This document shows, piece after piece, positions 26,222 through 35,120 of a DNA stretch of 64,000 bases. Where the stretch lies: contig NZ_LUKZ01000014.1 of the NCBI RefSeq assembly GCF_001633105.1, positions 28,420 through 92,419 of the forward strand. Direction: 5' to 3'. How positions within the stretch are numbered: the stretch's first letter is position 1; each line of letters opens with the position of its first letter. The notes below the pieces were generated by a model. It searched no databases. It was not told where the DNA came from and was given only the letters and a program-made list of their open reading frames with translations. The stretch is from Acidovorax sp. GW101-3H11 (lineage in GTDB: Bacteria; Pseudomonadota; Gammaproteobacteria; Burkholderiales; Burkholderiaceae_C). The translations under genes and the position numbers were made by a program.

Positions 26222-27466
26222 TCAGCGCCCGGCGGGAGGCCGTTCGACTTTCAGATCGGCCAAAACCCGCAACAGCGCGCGGTTGACCTCTTCCAGATCC
26301 ATCTCGTAGGTTTCGCAGAGCTGGCGGATCGCGCTGGCGTCGTCCGTCTCCAGCGCACAGGCCATCTGCAGGCCGCTGGTGTAGGGGCCGGTGCGCAGCA
26401 CCGTGGCATCGTAGATGCGCTCGGACAGCGGCAGGCGGCGCAGGATGGTGCCCAGGGGCTCGCCCAGCAGCTCGTCCAGCTGCGAGAACAGGCCACACAG
26501 GTAGATCTCGCGGCGCAGGTCGTTCTCGATGCCTGCGTCCAGCAGGTGGGCGGTGAGCTGCGCGCGGATCAGCATGGCGGCGCGCACGGGCAGCATGTTG
26601 GGGTCGGTGCTGGCGTGCGGCAGCTGGTCGGAGAGCCAGCGCTTGATGGAGCTGTAGCCCATCATCACCAGGCCCCTGCGCAGCGAGTCGATGCCGGTGC
26701 GCAGGCCCAATGCGGCCGAGTTGGTGTAGACCATGAAGCGGTAGGCCAGCAGCGGGTCTTCGCCCATGATGTCTTCGAAGGTCTCCAGCGACTGCTCGGC
26801 GTCGATGGCCTTCATGAGCTTGAAGATCACGGCGTGCGATGGCTGCTGCGGATGGTGGCGCAGGCTGTAGAGCACGTCTTCCGACGGCCAGCCCGCCAGG
26901 GCCATGGCGTTGCCCTGGTCCAGGCAATGCTCCATGAGCGCGCGGCTGGCCACGTTTTCGTACATCTGCCCGGCCAGCACCGGGCTGGAGGCCCGGGGGG
27001 CGGGCGCGGCCGGGGCGCCGGGGCGCGCAGGGGCCGTCTGCAGGGCCGCCACGGCGTCTTCGGGGCGCAGGGTCAGCAGGCTGTTGTCAAAACAGCGCGC
27101 AATCTCGGGCTCCGGGAGCTTGCGGGCATCGCCGCGCCACACCAGCTTGAGGCCACGCTGGTTGGCGGCCTTGACGCGTGAATAGATGGCCGAGTCCGAA
27201 AGCCAGTCGCCGCGCACCTCAATCCAGGGCGCGCCACGCGGTGCGTGTTCGAGCAGGTCGCACAGCAGCTGGCGCGTCTGGGCCGAGATCAGCAGGGGTG
27301 GGGAGCTGGCGGACCACAGCTCTTGCAGGGTGCGCAGCAGGTGGCCGGCATCGACCACAGCCGTCGCTTCGTTGTGCGCATACAGCTGGATGCCCGCGAG
27401 CTTGCGGGCCCGGTTCCACAAAGGGCGGTAGCCCAGAATCAGGCTACCAAGGACAGATTGGACCAT
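26222..27466 (-). CDS. HDOD-domain protein with degenerate EAL-like N-terminus
   Basis: 414 residues. The N-terminal 150 residues open with ILGYRPLWNRARKLAGIQLY, which resembles the start of EAL domains but lacks the E-x-L and metal-binding motifs, so no c-di-GMP hydrolysis is expected. After a Pro/Ala linker (about 145-165) the HDOD domain follows (SSIKRWLSDQL, CGLFSQLDELLG). Such YuxH-like proteins are thought to be signalling adaptors. Its place beside the flagellar block suggests a role in motility control, but this is only positional. The 234-base gap to flgL holds nothing I can name. Confidence 0.78.
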   Translation of the reverse strand: MVQSVLGSLILGYRPLWNRARKLAGIQLYAHNEATAVVDAGHLLRTLQELWSASSPPLLISAQTRQLLCDLLEHAPRGAPWIEVRGDWLSDSAIYSRVKAANQRGLKLVWRGDARKLPEPEIARCFDNSLLTLRPEDAVAALQTAPARPGAPAAPAPRASSPVLAGQMYENVASRALMEHCLDQGNAMALAGWPSEDVLYSLRHHPQQPSHAVIFKLMKAIDAEQSLETFEDIMGEDPLLAYRFMVYTNSAALGLRTGIDSLRRGLVMMGYSSIKRWLSDQLPHASTDPNMLPVRAAMLIRAQLTAHLLDAGIENDLRREIYLCGLFSQLDELLGEPLGTILRRLPLSERIYDATVLRTGPYTSGLQMACALETDDASAIRQLCETYEMDLEEVNRALLRVLADLKVERPPAGR

Positions 27467-27700
27467 GTGCTCTCAGAAGGTGTGAGTGAACCCGGCGTGC
27501 CCGAGCAGGCCGCCAAAACGCGGCCGGTCTAGGCGCCAAGCACAGCCATAGTGCGGGCTATGGCGAGCATTTGCAACGACGAGCGGGTGTGTTTTGGCGG
27601 GATGAGCGGGCATGGCGGATTCGTTCACACCTTCTCCTGCGTTGTCTCGTCGTTGGGGCCCGTCCCCTGCCCGGGGCTGTGCGGCGTGGGAAGACCCGCT

Positions 27701-28954
27701 TTAACTGATGAAATTGAACAGCGACAACTTCTGAACCTGGGCATAGGACTTGAGCGCTGCCTCGTAGCCCACCTGCTGGTTCTGGAAGTCCGAAATGCCC
27801 TTGATCATATCGAGATCCTCGGCGCGCGAGCGGTCGCCTTCGAGCTGGATGGAGCGCTTTTCCTGGTCGCCCGTGATGCGGTCGGCGCGGTTGAGCAGCT
27901 CACCGGCATAGCTGCGCATGTTGTGCACGCGCTCCAGCCCGGTGTCGATGTTGGCCAGCGCCTGCCCCACGGCCTGGATGGCGGCGTTGTTGTTGGGGGC
28001 ATTGCGGATACCGTTGATCGCGCTGTCCAGCGTGCTGAACATGCTGGCGCTGGGCTGCAGGGTGACGGTGTCCCCGTTGGCGGGGTTGCCCTTGATGTCG
28101 AAGGTCAGCCCCGGAATGCCCGGGACGGAAATGGTCACCGGCTTGTCGGTGGGGTAGTCGGGCACCACCACGGGGGCAGACACTGCGCCGGTGGTGGTGT
28201 TGGTGATGGTGTAGGTGGCCGTGCTGGTGCCGGTGGTGGCACCCGGACCCACGGCGCTGAAGGTGATGCTGTAGTTGTCGCCCGTCACCAGGGCCAGGTT
28301 GGCGGGGGTGATGGCGGTGGTGGTGAGCTGGCGGCCCACCGGGATGGCGCTCACACCGGCGGTGTAGACGCCGTCGCGGTTGGGGTCGAACATGAAGGCC
28401 GAATCGCCATCCAGCGCGCCGGGCACGGTCACGCCGGTGCTGGCGGTCTGGCCGGGCAGGCCCTGGAAGCTGTAGTCGGGCGAGCCGCTGAGCGGGCCCA
28501 GGAAGGGCGCCAGCGCGCTGCCCAGCGCACTCATCAGCGGAATGCCGTTGGTGTCCTTGCGGTTGGCCACCTCCAGCAATTGCTCGCGCAGGCCTTGCAG
28601 CTGGTTGGCCACCGTGACGCGGTCGTTGGGCGTCATGGCCGCGTCACCAGCGCTCACTACCAGCTCGCGGAATCGCTGGACCAGGTCCACCGCATCGCCC
28701 AGCGAGGACTCGCCCTGGACGATGGCATTGCGCTGGGTCTCCAGCGCGCGCTGTTCGGTCTGGATGCGCGCCAGGCGGTTGAGTGCCCGCTCGGCCTGCG
28801 CGGCCGACACGGGGTCGTCGCTGGCCCGCACCACGCGTTTGCCCGAGGTGAGGTTCTCCTGCAGGTTGGACAGGTTGGTCTGCCGCGCGCCCAGGTTGCG
28901 CAGGGCGTTGTCGTACATATTGGCAGTGCCAAGGCGGTAGATGCTGTTGCTCAT
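27701..28954 (-). CDS. flgL: Flagellar hook-filament junction protein FlgL (HAP3)
   Basis: 417 residues, longer than the about 317 of E. coli because of a larger variable middle (about residues 150-310, Thr/Gly-rich). Flagellin-like ends are conserved: SIYRLGTANMYDNALRNLGARQ at the N-terminus with LTSGKRVVRASDDPV, and a C-terminal coiled helix ending KLSLFNFIS. It joins the hook to the filament after export through the flagellar type III apparatus. It lies 27 bases after flgK and is the last gene of the flgB-to-flgL series. Confidence 0.93.
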   Translation of the reverse strand: MSNSIYRLGTANMYDNALRNLGARQTNLSNLQENLTSGKRVVRASDDPVSAAQAERALNRLARIQTEQRALETQRNAIVQGESSLGDAVDLVQRFRELVVSAGDAAMTPNDRVTVANQLQGLREQLLEVANRKDTNGIPLMSALGSALAPFLGPLSGSPDYSFQGLPGQTASTGVTVPGALDGDSAFMFDPNRDGVYTAGVSAIPVGRQLTTTAITPANLALVTGDNYSITFSAVGPGATTGTSTATYTITNTTTGAVSAPVVVPDYPTDKPVTISVPGIPGLTFDIKGNPANGDTVTLQPSASMFSTLDSAINGIRNAPNNNAAIQAVGQALANIDTGLERVHNMRSYAGELLNRADRITGDQEKRSIQLEGDRSRAEDLDMIKGISDFQNQQVGYEAALKSYAQVQKLSLFNFIS

Positions 28955-28981
28955 GTCGAACTCCTAGCTCCTGAACGGCGG

Positions 28982-30958
28982 TCAGCGGCCCATGCCCTGC
29001 AGCAGCGAGTCAAAGATATTCTGCGCAATCTGGATCATTTTGGACGATGCCTGGTAGGCCTGCTGGTATTGGATCAGCCGGGCGGCCTCTTCGTCCAGGT
29101 TCACGCCCGACACGGCCGTGCGGTCGCGCTCCAGGTTGGCGGCGATGGTGGTGGACATTTCGGCCGCAAACAGCGCACTCTGCGTGCGTGTGCCCACCTG
29201 GGCAATCGCGCTGGCATAGCCGTCGGAGAGCGTGGACTCGTCGAACATCTTCACATCGCGCAGGCTCATCAGCGCACTGGCGTTGCCCGCGTTGCGGGTG
29301 AAGGCGTCGCCGTACTGGGGGTCCAGCGCATTGCCGATGACCACGGTGTCGCCCGTCTTGGGGCTGCCCTGCAGCTTGATCTCCCACCCGTTGATGGAAA
29401 TCGGTGCACCCGAAGTGTAGGGCTGCGCGGCGGCCAGCACGGTGGGCGGGGCCGTGCCCCGGTCGAGCACGTCGTAGGTGGTGGGCGGGCCGGCGGTGAA
29501 CTGCAGCTGCACACCCCCCAGGATGGGCGGGAGGGCGGCGGGGTTGGCATTGGCGGGCAGCACCAGACCGGGCGGGTTGGGCAGGCCCGTGGCCTTGAGC
29601 CCCCCCAACTGCATGGTGCCGCCGTTGGCGGTGCCCATGGCCGCGTTGATGGGGTTGGCCACGGCCAGGTCGCGCGGCGAATACACCAGCGCCTGGATGT
29701 TGTTGGCGGCCGTGCTGAACGGCTTGAACAGCATGCGCTCGCCCGGGTTGCCGGGCGTGGTCAGGTTGAAGTTGAGCCCGTCGATCTGCAGCGTGGCCAG
29801 GTTGGCGGCGCTGGTGAAGGGGGTGGCCTTGCCATCGGACAGGCGCACGACCTGGCCCGCCGTGCCGGTGGTGAAGCGGATCTCGTAGTCAGACGCCGCA
29901 AACTGCGTGGGGCCCGTGAACGAGACGGTGCCCACGCCCGCGCCATTGGTGTAGCCCGGCATGCTGGCGGGCAGCGCAAACAGGTCCTTGCCCGGCAGGC
30001 CGTCGAGCGTCAGGCCCAGGTTCTGCTGGTCGTTCATGGTCATGCCAATGGCCATGGCCATGCGGCCGAGCAGGTTGCGCCCTTCGGTCAGGTCGTTGTT
30101 GTTGAAGCGCAGCAGGCCCGAGACCGAGCCACCGCCCAGCACGTTCTCGTCCATCTCGACCGGGGGCGCGCCGGTGCGGTTGAAGAACAGCTTGATCTGG
30201 CCGCTGGCAGGAAATTGGGTGGCGTCGTCTATGGACAGGCTGGAGGCCGTCGTGCCCAGCACCAGCGGCTGGCTGCCCGCCACGAACAGGCCCACCGTGC
30301 CATCGTCGGCCGGGATCTGCGTGGTCTGCACATACTGGTTGATGTCGCGAATGATCTGGTCTCGCTGGTCCAGCAGATCGTTGGGGCTCTGGCCGTTGCC
30401 GTTGGCGCGTGCAATTTGCTCGTTGATTCCGGCCATCTGCTTGGCCAGTGCGTTGATGGCCGTGACGCTGCTCTGCAGTTGCTCGGTGACGGTGTACTGA
30501 AGTTCGTTCAGGCGGTCAGAAGCAGTGCGCATGCGCGCGGCGGTTTCGTCAATGCGCGTAAGCACGACTGTGCGCGCAGTGATGTCGGTAGGTGCGCTCA
30601 CGACATCCGTGAACGCATTCATCATGTCGTTGATCGCCGCACCCAACCCGGCCGTGCCGCCGCTAAAGACCTCCTGCAGTTGCCGCAGGCGCTCGGACCG
30701 CACGATGTCTGCGGCCTGGGTCGAACCTGCTGCGGCCGACTGGCGCGTGAGCAGCTCGCTCTGGTTGCGCAGGATGGTCTGCACATCCACCCCCTGGCCG
30801 ATGTAGCCGCCGCCCGTGAACTGACCCTGCACAGTCTGCAGCACCACCGTCTGGCGCGAATAGCCGGGTGTGTTGACATTGGCAATGTTGTGACCTGCCG
30901 TCTGCAGGGCCACCTGGTTGGCCAGCAGGGCGCGGGCGCCGACGTTGAGAAGACTCAT
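28982..30958 (-). CDS. flgK: Flagellar hook-associated protein FlgK (HAP1)
   Basis: 658 residues, about 100 more than the enteric protein. The N-terminal rod/hook signature LLANQVALQTAGHNIANVNT, then TPGYSRQTVV, is clear. The C-terminus (SGVNLDEEAARLIQYQQAYQ and ASKMIQIAQNIFDSLL) is the family's terminal helix. The enlarged region lies between about residues 300 and 560 and is rich in Pro, Gly and Thr. It is exported and sits between hook and FlgL. It follows flgJ by 16 bases. Confidence 0.94.
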   Translation of the reverse strand: MSLLNVGARALLANQVALQTAGHNIANVNTPGYSRQTVVLQTVQGQFTGGGYIGQGVDVQTILRNQSELLTRQSAAAGSTQAADIVRSERLRQLQEVFSGGTAGLGAAINDMMNAFTDVVSAPTDITARTVVLTRIDETAARMRTASDRLNELQYTVTEQLQSSVTAINALAKQMAGINEQIARANGNGQSPNDLLDQRDQIIRDINQYVQTTQIPADDGTVGLFVAGSQPLVLGTTASSLSIDDATQFPASGQIKLFFNRTGAPPVEMDENVLGGGSVSGLLRFNNNDLTEGRNLLGRMAMAIGMTMNDQQNLGLTLDGLPGKDLFALPASMPGYTNGAGVGTVSFTGPTQFAASDYEIRFTTGTAGQVVRLSDGKATPFTSAANLATLQIDGLNFNLTTPGNPGERMLFKPFSTAANNIQALVYSPRDLAVANPINAAMGTANGGTMQLGGLKATGLPNPPGLVLPANANPAALPPILGGVQLQFTAGPPTTYDVLDRGTAPPTVLAAAQPYTSGAPISINGWEIKLQGSPKTGDTVVIGNALDPQYGDAFTRNAGNASALMSLRDVKMFDESTLSDGYASAIAQVGTRTQSALFAAEMSTTIAANLERDRTAVSGVNLDEEAARLIQYQQAYQASSKMIQIAQNIFDSLLQGMGR

Positions 30959-30974
30959 GGCTTACCTCGCGTTC

Positions 30975-31907
30975 TCAGGCTTGCGCACGCTGGGTGCGCA
31001 GCACGCTGTTGATGGCGCCACTGAGCTTCTTGGCGTATTCGGGGTCGGTGGCGTAGCCTGCCTTTTGCAGCGCGGAGGCATAGGCCATGGCCGATCCGGA
31101 CTGGGCGACGGACTCGGCCTTCTCGTAGCGCGGGCTTTCCTTGATGAGGCGGGCGTAGTCGCGGAACGAATCCTCGTAAGAGTCGTAGGCGCGGAACTTC
31201 GCCGTCACCTTCTGGGCCTTGCCATTGATGTACTCGGTGGTGGTGATCTCGGCCACCTTGCCCGTCCAGCCCTTGCCCGCCTTGATGCCGAACAGATTGA
31301 ACGAGTTGGAGCCGTCCTTGTGCTTGATCTCGCTCTTGCCCCAGCCGGTTTCGTGGCCGGCCTGGCCCAGCATGAAGCTGGCGGGGATGCCGCTCTCTTG
31401 CGCCACGCGTTCGGCGGTGCCGGAGAGGTGCTGCACAAAGCCGTCGCGGCCCTTGGGCGCCTGCATGGTGGCCTCGGCGGGCGTGTTGCCGCTGGCCGCC
31501 GGGGCCGCAGCGCGGGGCAGGGCGGACTGCAGGCTCAGGGTGGAGGGCACCGAGAAGGTGGTGTCCGCGCCGCCCATCTGGCGCGAGAGCTGGCGTGCAA
31601 TGGCTTCAGACAGCCCGCCCTGCTGGCCCGCCATGTTCACCGACAGCTGCTGGTCGAGCATGTCCTGCCCCAGGTTGGCCTGCTCGCCTTCCATGAGGCC
31701 GGATTTCATCGTGGCGTCGCGCATGCTCTTGATCAGCTCGCGCATGAACAGCGACTCGAACTGCTTGGCCACCTCGCGCGTGGTCTGCGCGTTGTTGGCC
31801 GTGCCCGCGTCGTACTTGAGCGAGTTGAGCGAGCGGATGTCCACCGCCAGCGCATTGGACGTGCTGTTGCTGGCGGTGCTGGAGGACGAGGGCAGAGTGA
31901 GCGCCAT
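30975..31907 (-). CDS. flgJ: Flagellar rod assembly protein / peptidoglycan hydrolase FlgJ
   Basis: 310 residues with both domains of the dual-domain beta/gamma type. The N-terminal rod-binding domain, about 25-110, shows KQFESLFMRELIKSMRDAT and GLMEGEQANLGQDMLDQQ. The C-terminal glucosaminidase domain, about 150-305, shows AQESGIPASFMLGQAGHETG and FNLFGIKAGKGW. The Glu in GHETGWG is the likely catalytic residue. It opens the murein so that the rod can pass. A REP-like hairpin repeat separates it from flgI. Confidence 0.94.
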   Translation of the reverse strand: MALTLPSSSSTASNSTSNALAVDIRSLNSLKYDAGTANNAQTTREVAKQFESLFMRELIKSMRDATMKSGLMEGEQANLGQDMLDQQLSVNMAGQQGGLSEAIARQLSRQMGGADTTFSVPSTLSLQSALPRAAAPAASGNTPAEATMQAPKGRDGFVQHLSGTAERVAQESGIPASFMLGQAGHETGWGKSEIKHKDGSNSFNLFGIKAGKGWTGKVAEITTTEYINGKAQKVTAKFRAYDSYEDSFRDYARLIKESPRYEKAESVAQSGSAMAYASALQKAGYATDPEYAKKLSGAINSVLRTQRAQA

Positions 31908-31949
31908 GGTCAGATCTCCTGATAGAACGTGCCTTGTTCGCTGCGTTCG

Positions 31950-32061
31950 AAACTGGCGCGCTCAAGGCCAGTACCCCCGCGCAAGGGCCGCCCCGCCGCG
32001 CTGGGGGTGTTCCCCTCCCGCGCAGCGAGAGAGGGGGAAGGCGCGAAGCGACTCAGGGGGT
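31950..32061. repeat. REP-like GC-rich hairpin repeat, copy 2
   Basis: AACTGGCG at the left, GCGCAAGGGCCGCCCCG in the middle and CCCCTCCCGCGCAGCGAGAG then AGGGGG at the right match the copy at 6506. It lies within the flg series, directly downstream of the flgI stop and upstream of flgJ. On the transcribed strand it would fold as a strong stem in the flgI-flgJ spacer. Confidence 0.65.
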
Positions 32062-32067
32062 GCTTCA

Positions 32068-33210
32068 TCAGATCACTTCCAGTTCGGCGTTGAGCGCGCC
32101 GGCGGCCTTGATGGCCTGCAGGATGGCCAGCAGGTCGCCCGGCGTGGCCCCCAGCGCGTTGAGCGCCTTGACCACGTCGGCCAGTTGGGGCGAAGGGGGC
32201 ACCTGGATGATGTTGCCCGGCTCCTGGTTGATGCGGATGTCGCTTTGCTGCGCCACCACCGTCTGCCCCTGCGAGAACGGCGCGGGCTGGCTGATGACGG
32301 GTGTGGAACTGATGGTGATGGACAGGTTGCCGTGCGCGATGGCGCAGGGGCCCAGCGTGACGGCCTGGTTCAGCACCACCGAGCCGGTGCGGGCGTTGAT
32401 GACCACCTTGGCGGCGGGCGTCATGGCGTCCAGCTGCAGCTCTTCCAGGTCGGCGATGAAGCCTACCCGGGCGCCGGGGTCGGTGGGGGCGCGCACCTGC
32501 ACGGTGCGGCCGTCCAGCGCGGTGGCCACGCCATTGCCCAGCTTGGTGTTGATGGCCTGCACCACGCGCCGCGCGGTCTGGAAGTCGGAGGCGTTCAGGC
32601 CCAGGCTGATGGTGTCGCCCTCGTTGAGCGGCGTGGGCACGGCACGCTCGACCTGTGCGCCCTGCGGAACGCGGCCTGCGCTCAGGTGGTTGATCTGCAC
32701 CTTGCTGCCGCCGGACGACGCGCCTGCGCCGCCCACCACCACATTGCCCTGGGCCAGTGCGTAGATCTCGCCATCGGCGCCGCGCAGCGGCGTGACGATG
32801 AGCGTGCCGCCCTTGAGCGACTTGGCGTTGCCCATGGAGGACACGTTCACATCGATCATCTGCCCGGGCTGGGCAAATGCGGGGAGCTGGGCGGTGACGA
32901 TCACCGCCGCCACGTTCTTGAGCTGCAACTGGTTCGCCGAGCCCGGCGGCAGGCTGATGCCCATCTGCTGCAGGTAGTTCGACATCGCCTGCGTGGTGTA
33001 GGGCATCTGCGTCGTCTGGTCGCCCGTGCCGTCCAGGCCCACGATCAGGCCATAGCCCGTCAGCTGGTTGCTGCGCACGCCCTGCACGGCCGCCACTTCC
33101 TTGATGCGCAGGGCCTGGGCAGGCCCGGCCAGGCAGGCGGCCCCCAGGGCCAGCAGCAGCCACAGTGCGCGCGCCATGCGCTGCAGGGGGGAGTGGGACA
33201 AGGCTTTCAT
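32068..33210 (-). CDS. flgI: Flagellar P-ring protein FlgI
   Basis: 380 residues. The signal peptide covers about residues 1-33 (MARALWLLLALGAACLAGPAQA), and the mature protein begins LRIKEVAAVQGVRSNQLTGY, the usual FlgI start. The region MGISLPPGSANQLQLKNVA and the C-terminal ALNALGATPGDLLAILQAI are family motifs. It forms the periplasmic P ring around the rod. Upstream is an unusually long 392-base gap with two repeats; downstream is another repeat. Confidence 0.95.
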   Translation of the reverse strand: MKALSHSPLQRMARALWLLLALGAACLAGPAQALRIKEVAAVQGVRSNQLTGYGLIVGLDGTGDQTTQMPYTTQAMSNYLQQMGISLPPGSANQLQLKNVAAVIVTAQLPAFAQPGQMIDVNVSSMGNAKSLKGGTLIVTPLRGADGEIYALAQGNVVVGGAGASSGGSKVQINHLSAGRVPQGAQVERAVPTPLNEGDTISLGLNASDFQTARRVVQAINTKLGNGVATALDGRTVQVRAPTDPGARVGFIADLEELQLDAMTPAAKVVINARTGSVVLNQAVTLGPCAIAHGNLSITISSTPVISQPAPFSQGQTVVAQQSDIRINQEPGNIIQVPPSPQLADVVKALNALGATPGDLLAILQAIKAAGALNAELEVI

Positions 33211-33365
33211 GGCACCGATTGTGGGCGGCCCCGCCGGAAACTAAAACCCGAAAAGCAGCCGGTTCACCGGCCTATTGCGTGGGTTTCGGGGCGGGGGGAA
33301 GGCGGTCGGCAGCCTGCAGCGCGCCGGGCTGGCGCCAAGGCTGTTCTGCTGCGAAAAATGTAAGC

Positions 33366-33427
33366 AAAAAAGGCCGTTACCGCACTATCGGTAAGTGTTT
33401 ATTGCTATAAATAATATAGCAATAAAT
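33366..33427 (+). repeat. Dispersed AT-rich repeat, copy 5
   Basis: AAAAAAGGCCGTTACCGC at the left, GGTAAGTGTTTATTGCTATA in the middle and ATATAGCAATAAATTC at the right match copy 1 in order. TTGCTAT and ATAGCAA form the palindrome. It lies in the flgH-flgI spacer. Confidence 0.7.
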
Positions 33428-33475
33428 TCAGGCTGGTACTGTAGCCACAGCCGTCCCAAAGCCCGGTGTCCGTCA

Positions 33476-33600
33476 AAACTGGCGCGGCCCCAGTGCGGGC
33501 CGCCGCGCAAGGGCCGCCAAGCCGCACATGCGGCGCTTCGCTTGCGTGCGCTGGCGGCGTCCCCCCTCAGGGGGGAAGGCGCGCAGCGCCTCAGGGGGGA
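33476..33600. repeat. REP-like GC-rich hairpin repeat, copy 3
   Basis: It shares the head AACTGGCG and CGCGCAAGGGCCGCC with the other two copies. The right-hand hairpin is a variant, TCCCCCCTCAGGGGGGA, followed by AGGCGCGCAGCGCCTCAG and GGGGG. It ends three bases from the flgH stop codon. Confidence 0.6.
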
Positions 33601-33602
33601 GC

Positions 33603-34280
33603 CTAGAACGGCGTGATGGTGTTGAAGAACCGGTTCATCCAGCCCATGACCTGGGCCTCGTTCTGGGCGCCCCGGCCCCGCGACTCGACCCGCACATTGG
33701 CGACTTGGGTGGAATTGACGATGCTGCCGGGCTGCATCACGCGTGGGTCGATGGTGCCCGAGAAGCGCAGCACGTCCACGTTCTGGTTCACGCCGATCTG
33801 CTTCTCGCCGGTCACGACCAGGTGGCCGTTGGGCAGAACATCGACCACGGTGGTGGTGATCGAGCCGGTGAAAGTGTTGGCGCTTTCGGTGCCGCCCTTG
33901 CCGGAGAAGGTGTTTTCCGAGCCCGCGCCCAGCGTGGTGACGTCGGTGAGCGATTTCTTCACGAAGGGCAGGTTGGTGATGCCTGCCTTGGCTTCGGAGG
34001 TGCGGTCCACCGTGGACGAGGACTTCTGGCTGGCCGTGACGTTCTCGACAATCATCACCGTCACGTTGTCGCCCACCATGCGCGCGCGGCGGTCTTCGAA
34101 CGCGGGGCGGTAGCTGGCGTTCTGAAACAGGCTGCCGGTGACCGGCGGCGGCGTGCGCGGCGCGGCGGCGGCAATGGGTGGCGGCGTGGTGGGCAGGATG
34201 TCCACGGGCGGCGGTGGCGACAGGGTGGCGCAGCCCGTGGCCAGCAAGGCCAGGGCGCTGGAGGCGATCAGGTGCTTCAT
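33603..34280 (-). CDS. flgH: Flagellar L-ring lipoprotein FlgH
   Basis: 225 residues from the ATG at 34278-34280, chosen because AGGAAGG lies 8 bases upstream and it gives a normal lipoprotein signal with the lipobox LALLATGC (Cys about residue 17). An ATG eight codons earlier overlaps the flgG stop and is the alternative. Family motifs: GSLFQNASYRPAFEDRRAR, GDNVTVMIVENVTASQKSS and DVLRFSGTIDPR. It forms the outer-membrane L ring. Confidence 0.93.
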   Translation of the reverse strand: MKHLIASSALALLATGCATLSPPPPVDILPTTPPPIAAAAPRTPPPVTGSLFQNASYRPAFEDRRARMVGDNVTVMIVENVTASQKSSSTVDRTSEAKAGITNLPFVKKSLTDVTTLGAGSENTFSGKGGTESANTFTGSITTTVVDVLPNGHLVVTGEKQIGVNQNVDVLRFSGTIDPRVMQPGSIVNSTQVANVRVESRGRGAQNEAQVMGWMNRFFNTITPF

Positions 34281-34300
34281 GGCGGTGTCCTTCCTGGCCA

Positions 34301-35083
34301 TCACAGCTGCGACAGCTTGGCCAGCATCTGGTCCGAGGTCTGGATGGCCTTGGAATTCATCTCGTAGGCGCGCTGGGTCTGGATCATGGTGACCAGCTCT
34401 TCCACCACGTTCACGTTCGAGGCTTCCAGAAAACCCTGCTTCAGGATGCCCAGGCCGTTGGTGCCGGGTGTGCCCTGCTGGGGCTGGCCCGAGGCGGCCG
34501 ATTCCTTGAACAGGTTCTGGCCGATGGGCTCCAGGCCCGCCGGGTTGATGAACGACGACATGGCCAGGTTGCCCAGCGGCTGGGGCTGGGTGTTGCCGGG
34601 CACGGTGGCCGACACCACGCCGTCGGCGCTGATGCTCACGCTGGTGGCGTTGGCGGGCACGGTGATGCCGTTGGCCACGGGCAGGCCGCTGGAGTTGACC
34701 AGGCGGCCCTGGGCATCGACCTGGAACGAGCCGTCGCGCGTGTAGCCGATGGTGCCGTCGGGCATGGTCACTTCCAGGAAACCGTTGCCGTTGATGGCCA
34801 CGTCCAGGTTGTTTTTGGACTCCTGCAGGCTGCCCTGCACAAAGTTGCGGCTGGTGGCCACGGTGCGCACGCCCAGGCCCAGGTGCAGGCCGGTGGGCAG
34901 CTGGTTCTGCTCGGTGGTGTTGGCGCCCACCTGGCGCAGGTTCTGGTAGATCAGGTCTTCAAACACCGCGTTGTTGCGCTTGTAGCCGGTGGTGGAGACG
35001 TTGGCCAGGTTGTGCGAGATGACGTCGAGCTGGGTCTGCTGGGCAGACATACCGGTCTTGGCGATCCAGAGGGAGTTGATCAT
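34301..35083 (-). CDS. flgG: Flagellar distal rod protein FlgG
   Basis: 260 residues, the family's standard length. The N-terminal signature SLWIAKTGMSAQQTQLDVIS with NLANVSTTGYKRN, and the C-terminal VNVVEELVTMIQTQRAYEMN with SKAIQTSDQML, are both intact. It builds the distal rod beneath the hook. It is 20 bases upstream of flgH and 37 bases downstream of flgF. Confidence 0.95.
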   Translation of the reverse strand: MINSLWIAKTGMSAQQTQLDVISHNLANVSTTGYKRNNAVFEDLIYQNLRQVGANTTEQNQLPTGLHLGLGVRTVATSRNFVQGSLQESKNNLDVAINGNGFLEVTMPDGTIGYTRDGSFQVDAQGRLVNSSGLPVANGITVPANATSVSISADGVVSATVPGNTQPQPLGNLAMSSFINPAGLEPIGQNLFKESAASGQPQQGTPGTNGLGILKQGFLEASNVNVVEELVTMIQTQRAYEMNSKAIQTSDQMLAKLSQL

Positions 35084-35120
35084 GGTGCTTCCTTTTGGCG
35101 TGGCAGCGTGGGGCGCGGCT

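Larger units (their letters stand above)
33211..33602. other. 392-base non-coding spacer between flgH and flgI
   Basis: No gene is supported here. The spacer holds, in order, a small hairpin GCCGG-TTCA-CCGGC (33258-33271) just upstream of flgI, an AT-rich dispersed repeat (33366-33427) and a REP-like hairpin repeat (33476-33600) directly after the flgH stop. It splits the flgB-to-flgL series and may carry an internal promoter, a terminator or an RNA-processing site. Confidence 0.6.

Noticed and set aside
27551-31012. 1153-codon plus-strand frame opposite flgL and flgK
   Set aside because: Antisense of two clearly identified genes; composition is that of a shadow frame.
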